A stretch of 5,261 nt of DNA from Desulfobulbaceae bacterium (GTDB taxonomy: Bacteria; Desulfobacterota; Desulfobulbia; Desulfobulbales; SURF-16). This document shows positions 4,997-5,261 of the stretch, in pieces (positions within the stretch are counted from its first letter, which is position 1; each line of letters opens with the position of its first letter). Location: NCBI GenBank assembly GCA_024763495.1, contig JANTFJ010000209.1, forward strand, positions 1-5,261, read 5' to 3'. Made by a program: the position numbers and the translations under genes. Under the pieces are notes generated by a model. The model did no database searches. It was not told the DNA's origin and worked only from the letters and a program-made list of their open reading frames with translations.

Positions 4997-5012
4997 GTAA
5001 CTGCTCACAGGG
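4997..5012 (+). repeat. Inverted repeat copy, right (GTAACTGCTCACAGGG)
   Basis: This is the partner of the sequence at 2313-2328 on the other strand (13 of 16 identical, both preceded by an A5 tract). It lies just upstream of the brnTA promoter and so marks the right side of the kinase-brnTA segment. Beyond the core the two flanks do not align clearly. Confidence 0.45.
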
Positions 5013-5074
5013 CACCGCATATTTCCGCGATCAGTCCGGCTTACGTATAACTAATACGCTGATAGGAGAAATTA
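5013..5074. other. Gene-free stretch between repeats
   Basis: I see no gene or structured RNA here. The decamer AGGAGAAATT (5064-5073) is also found at 881-890 downstream of the immunity-like gene, which may be chance. Confidence 0.3.
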
Positions 5075-5115
5075 CTAAAAATCAAAACAAAAAATTGTTT
5101 AGACAATGGCTTTAA
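5075..5115. repeat. 41-bp direct repeat, right copy
   Basis: It matches 1951-1991 at 35 of 41 positions without gaps. Read on the - strand both copies stay open (KPLPKQF against KPLSKQF), so they may descend from the end of a repeated coding sequence. The right copy meets a stop shortly upstream in that frame. Confidence 0.7.
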
Positions 5116-5261
5116 GCGCCTGAAATCAAATTTTGACATCAATACCTAATCTCACCTAAGCTGAACCTAGCCCAGATAAACTGGAAGAGAAATTAAGGCT
5201 CTGGATAAGTCCCTTAACAGTAGATGCAAGTTGTTTATTTCAAAGAAAGTTTTCAATTTCT
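5116..5261. other. Gene-free right edge, possible mobile-element end
   Basis: No open frame here looks like protein. On the - strand GGGACTTATCCAGAGCC (5213-5197) has the look of an insertion-sequence end. I cannot name a family, and no partner end is visible in the window. Confidence 0.2.

Overview
The window reads as an accessory, partly decayed stretch of a Gram-negative genome. Four things point towards a Desulfobacterota-like (sulfate-reducer-type) bacterium: the histidine kinase H-box (IAHEINTPTQYV style), an EnvC-type LytM remnant, a BrnT/BrnA locus, and interspersed palindromic repeats of a kind I associate with those genomes. The assignment is an inference from sequence style, not a database match.

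Left part (1-841, + strand): the 3' end of an RHS-repeat polymorphic toxin gene enters from the left edge. It has the conserved RHS core up to DPTGL, then a 126-codon glycine-rich C-terminal domain. A one-base loss in a G run (143-147) breaks the frame. Seven bases after the toxin stop lies an 81-residue, two-membrane-segment protein with paired CxxC motifs. It is the best candidate for the cognate immunity protein. Neither half matches a toxin or immunity family I can name, so this is the likeliest new system in the window.

Middle (842-2439): no intact gene. It holds repeat-like DNA with two AGGGGACG motifs, a 9-bp hairpin, a near-perfect 27-bp inverted repeat (1171-1233), and directly against that repeat a 5'-truncated envC-like pseudogene (1241-1817) with one stop and two frameshifts. 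Then come a 9-bp tandem repeat, a REP-like palindrome, one copy of a 41-bp repeat that recurs at 5075-5115, and a structured leader.

Right part (2440-4973): an intact cytosolic PAS-PAS histidine kinase on the + strand faces a convergent minus-strand cluster. That cluster reads brnT (toxin remnant with a frameshift and an in-frame TGA), brnA (intact antitoxin with a strong ribosome binding site), then a small single-pass membrane protein whose end overlaps the kinase by 39 bases. A good promoter (TTGACA-17-TACGAT) sits at the brnT start. Related inverted sequences at 2313-2328 and 4997-5012 bracket the kinase-brnTA segment, and the 41-bp direct repeats lie just outside them, so the segment may have moved or been rearranged as a unit.

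The accessory genes are eroded by single-base indels and stops while the 1.6-kb kinase is clean. Sequencing error in homopolymers must be excluded before the lesions are treated as real.
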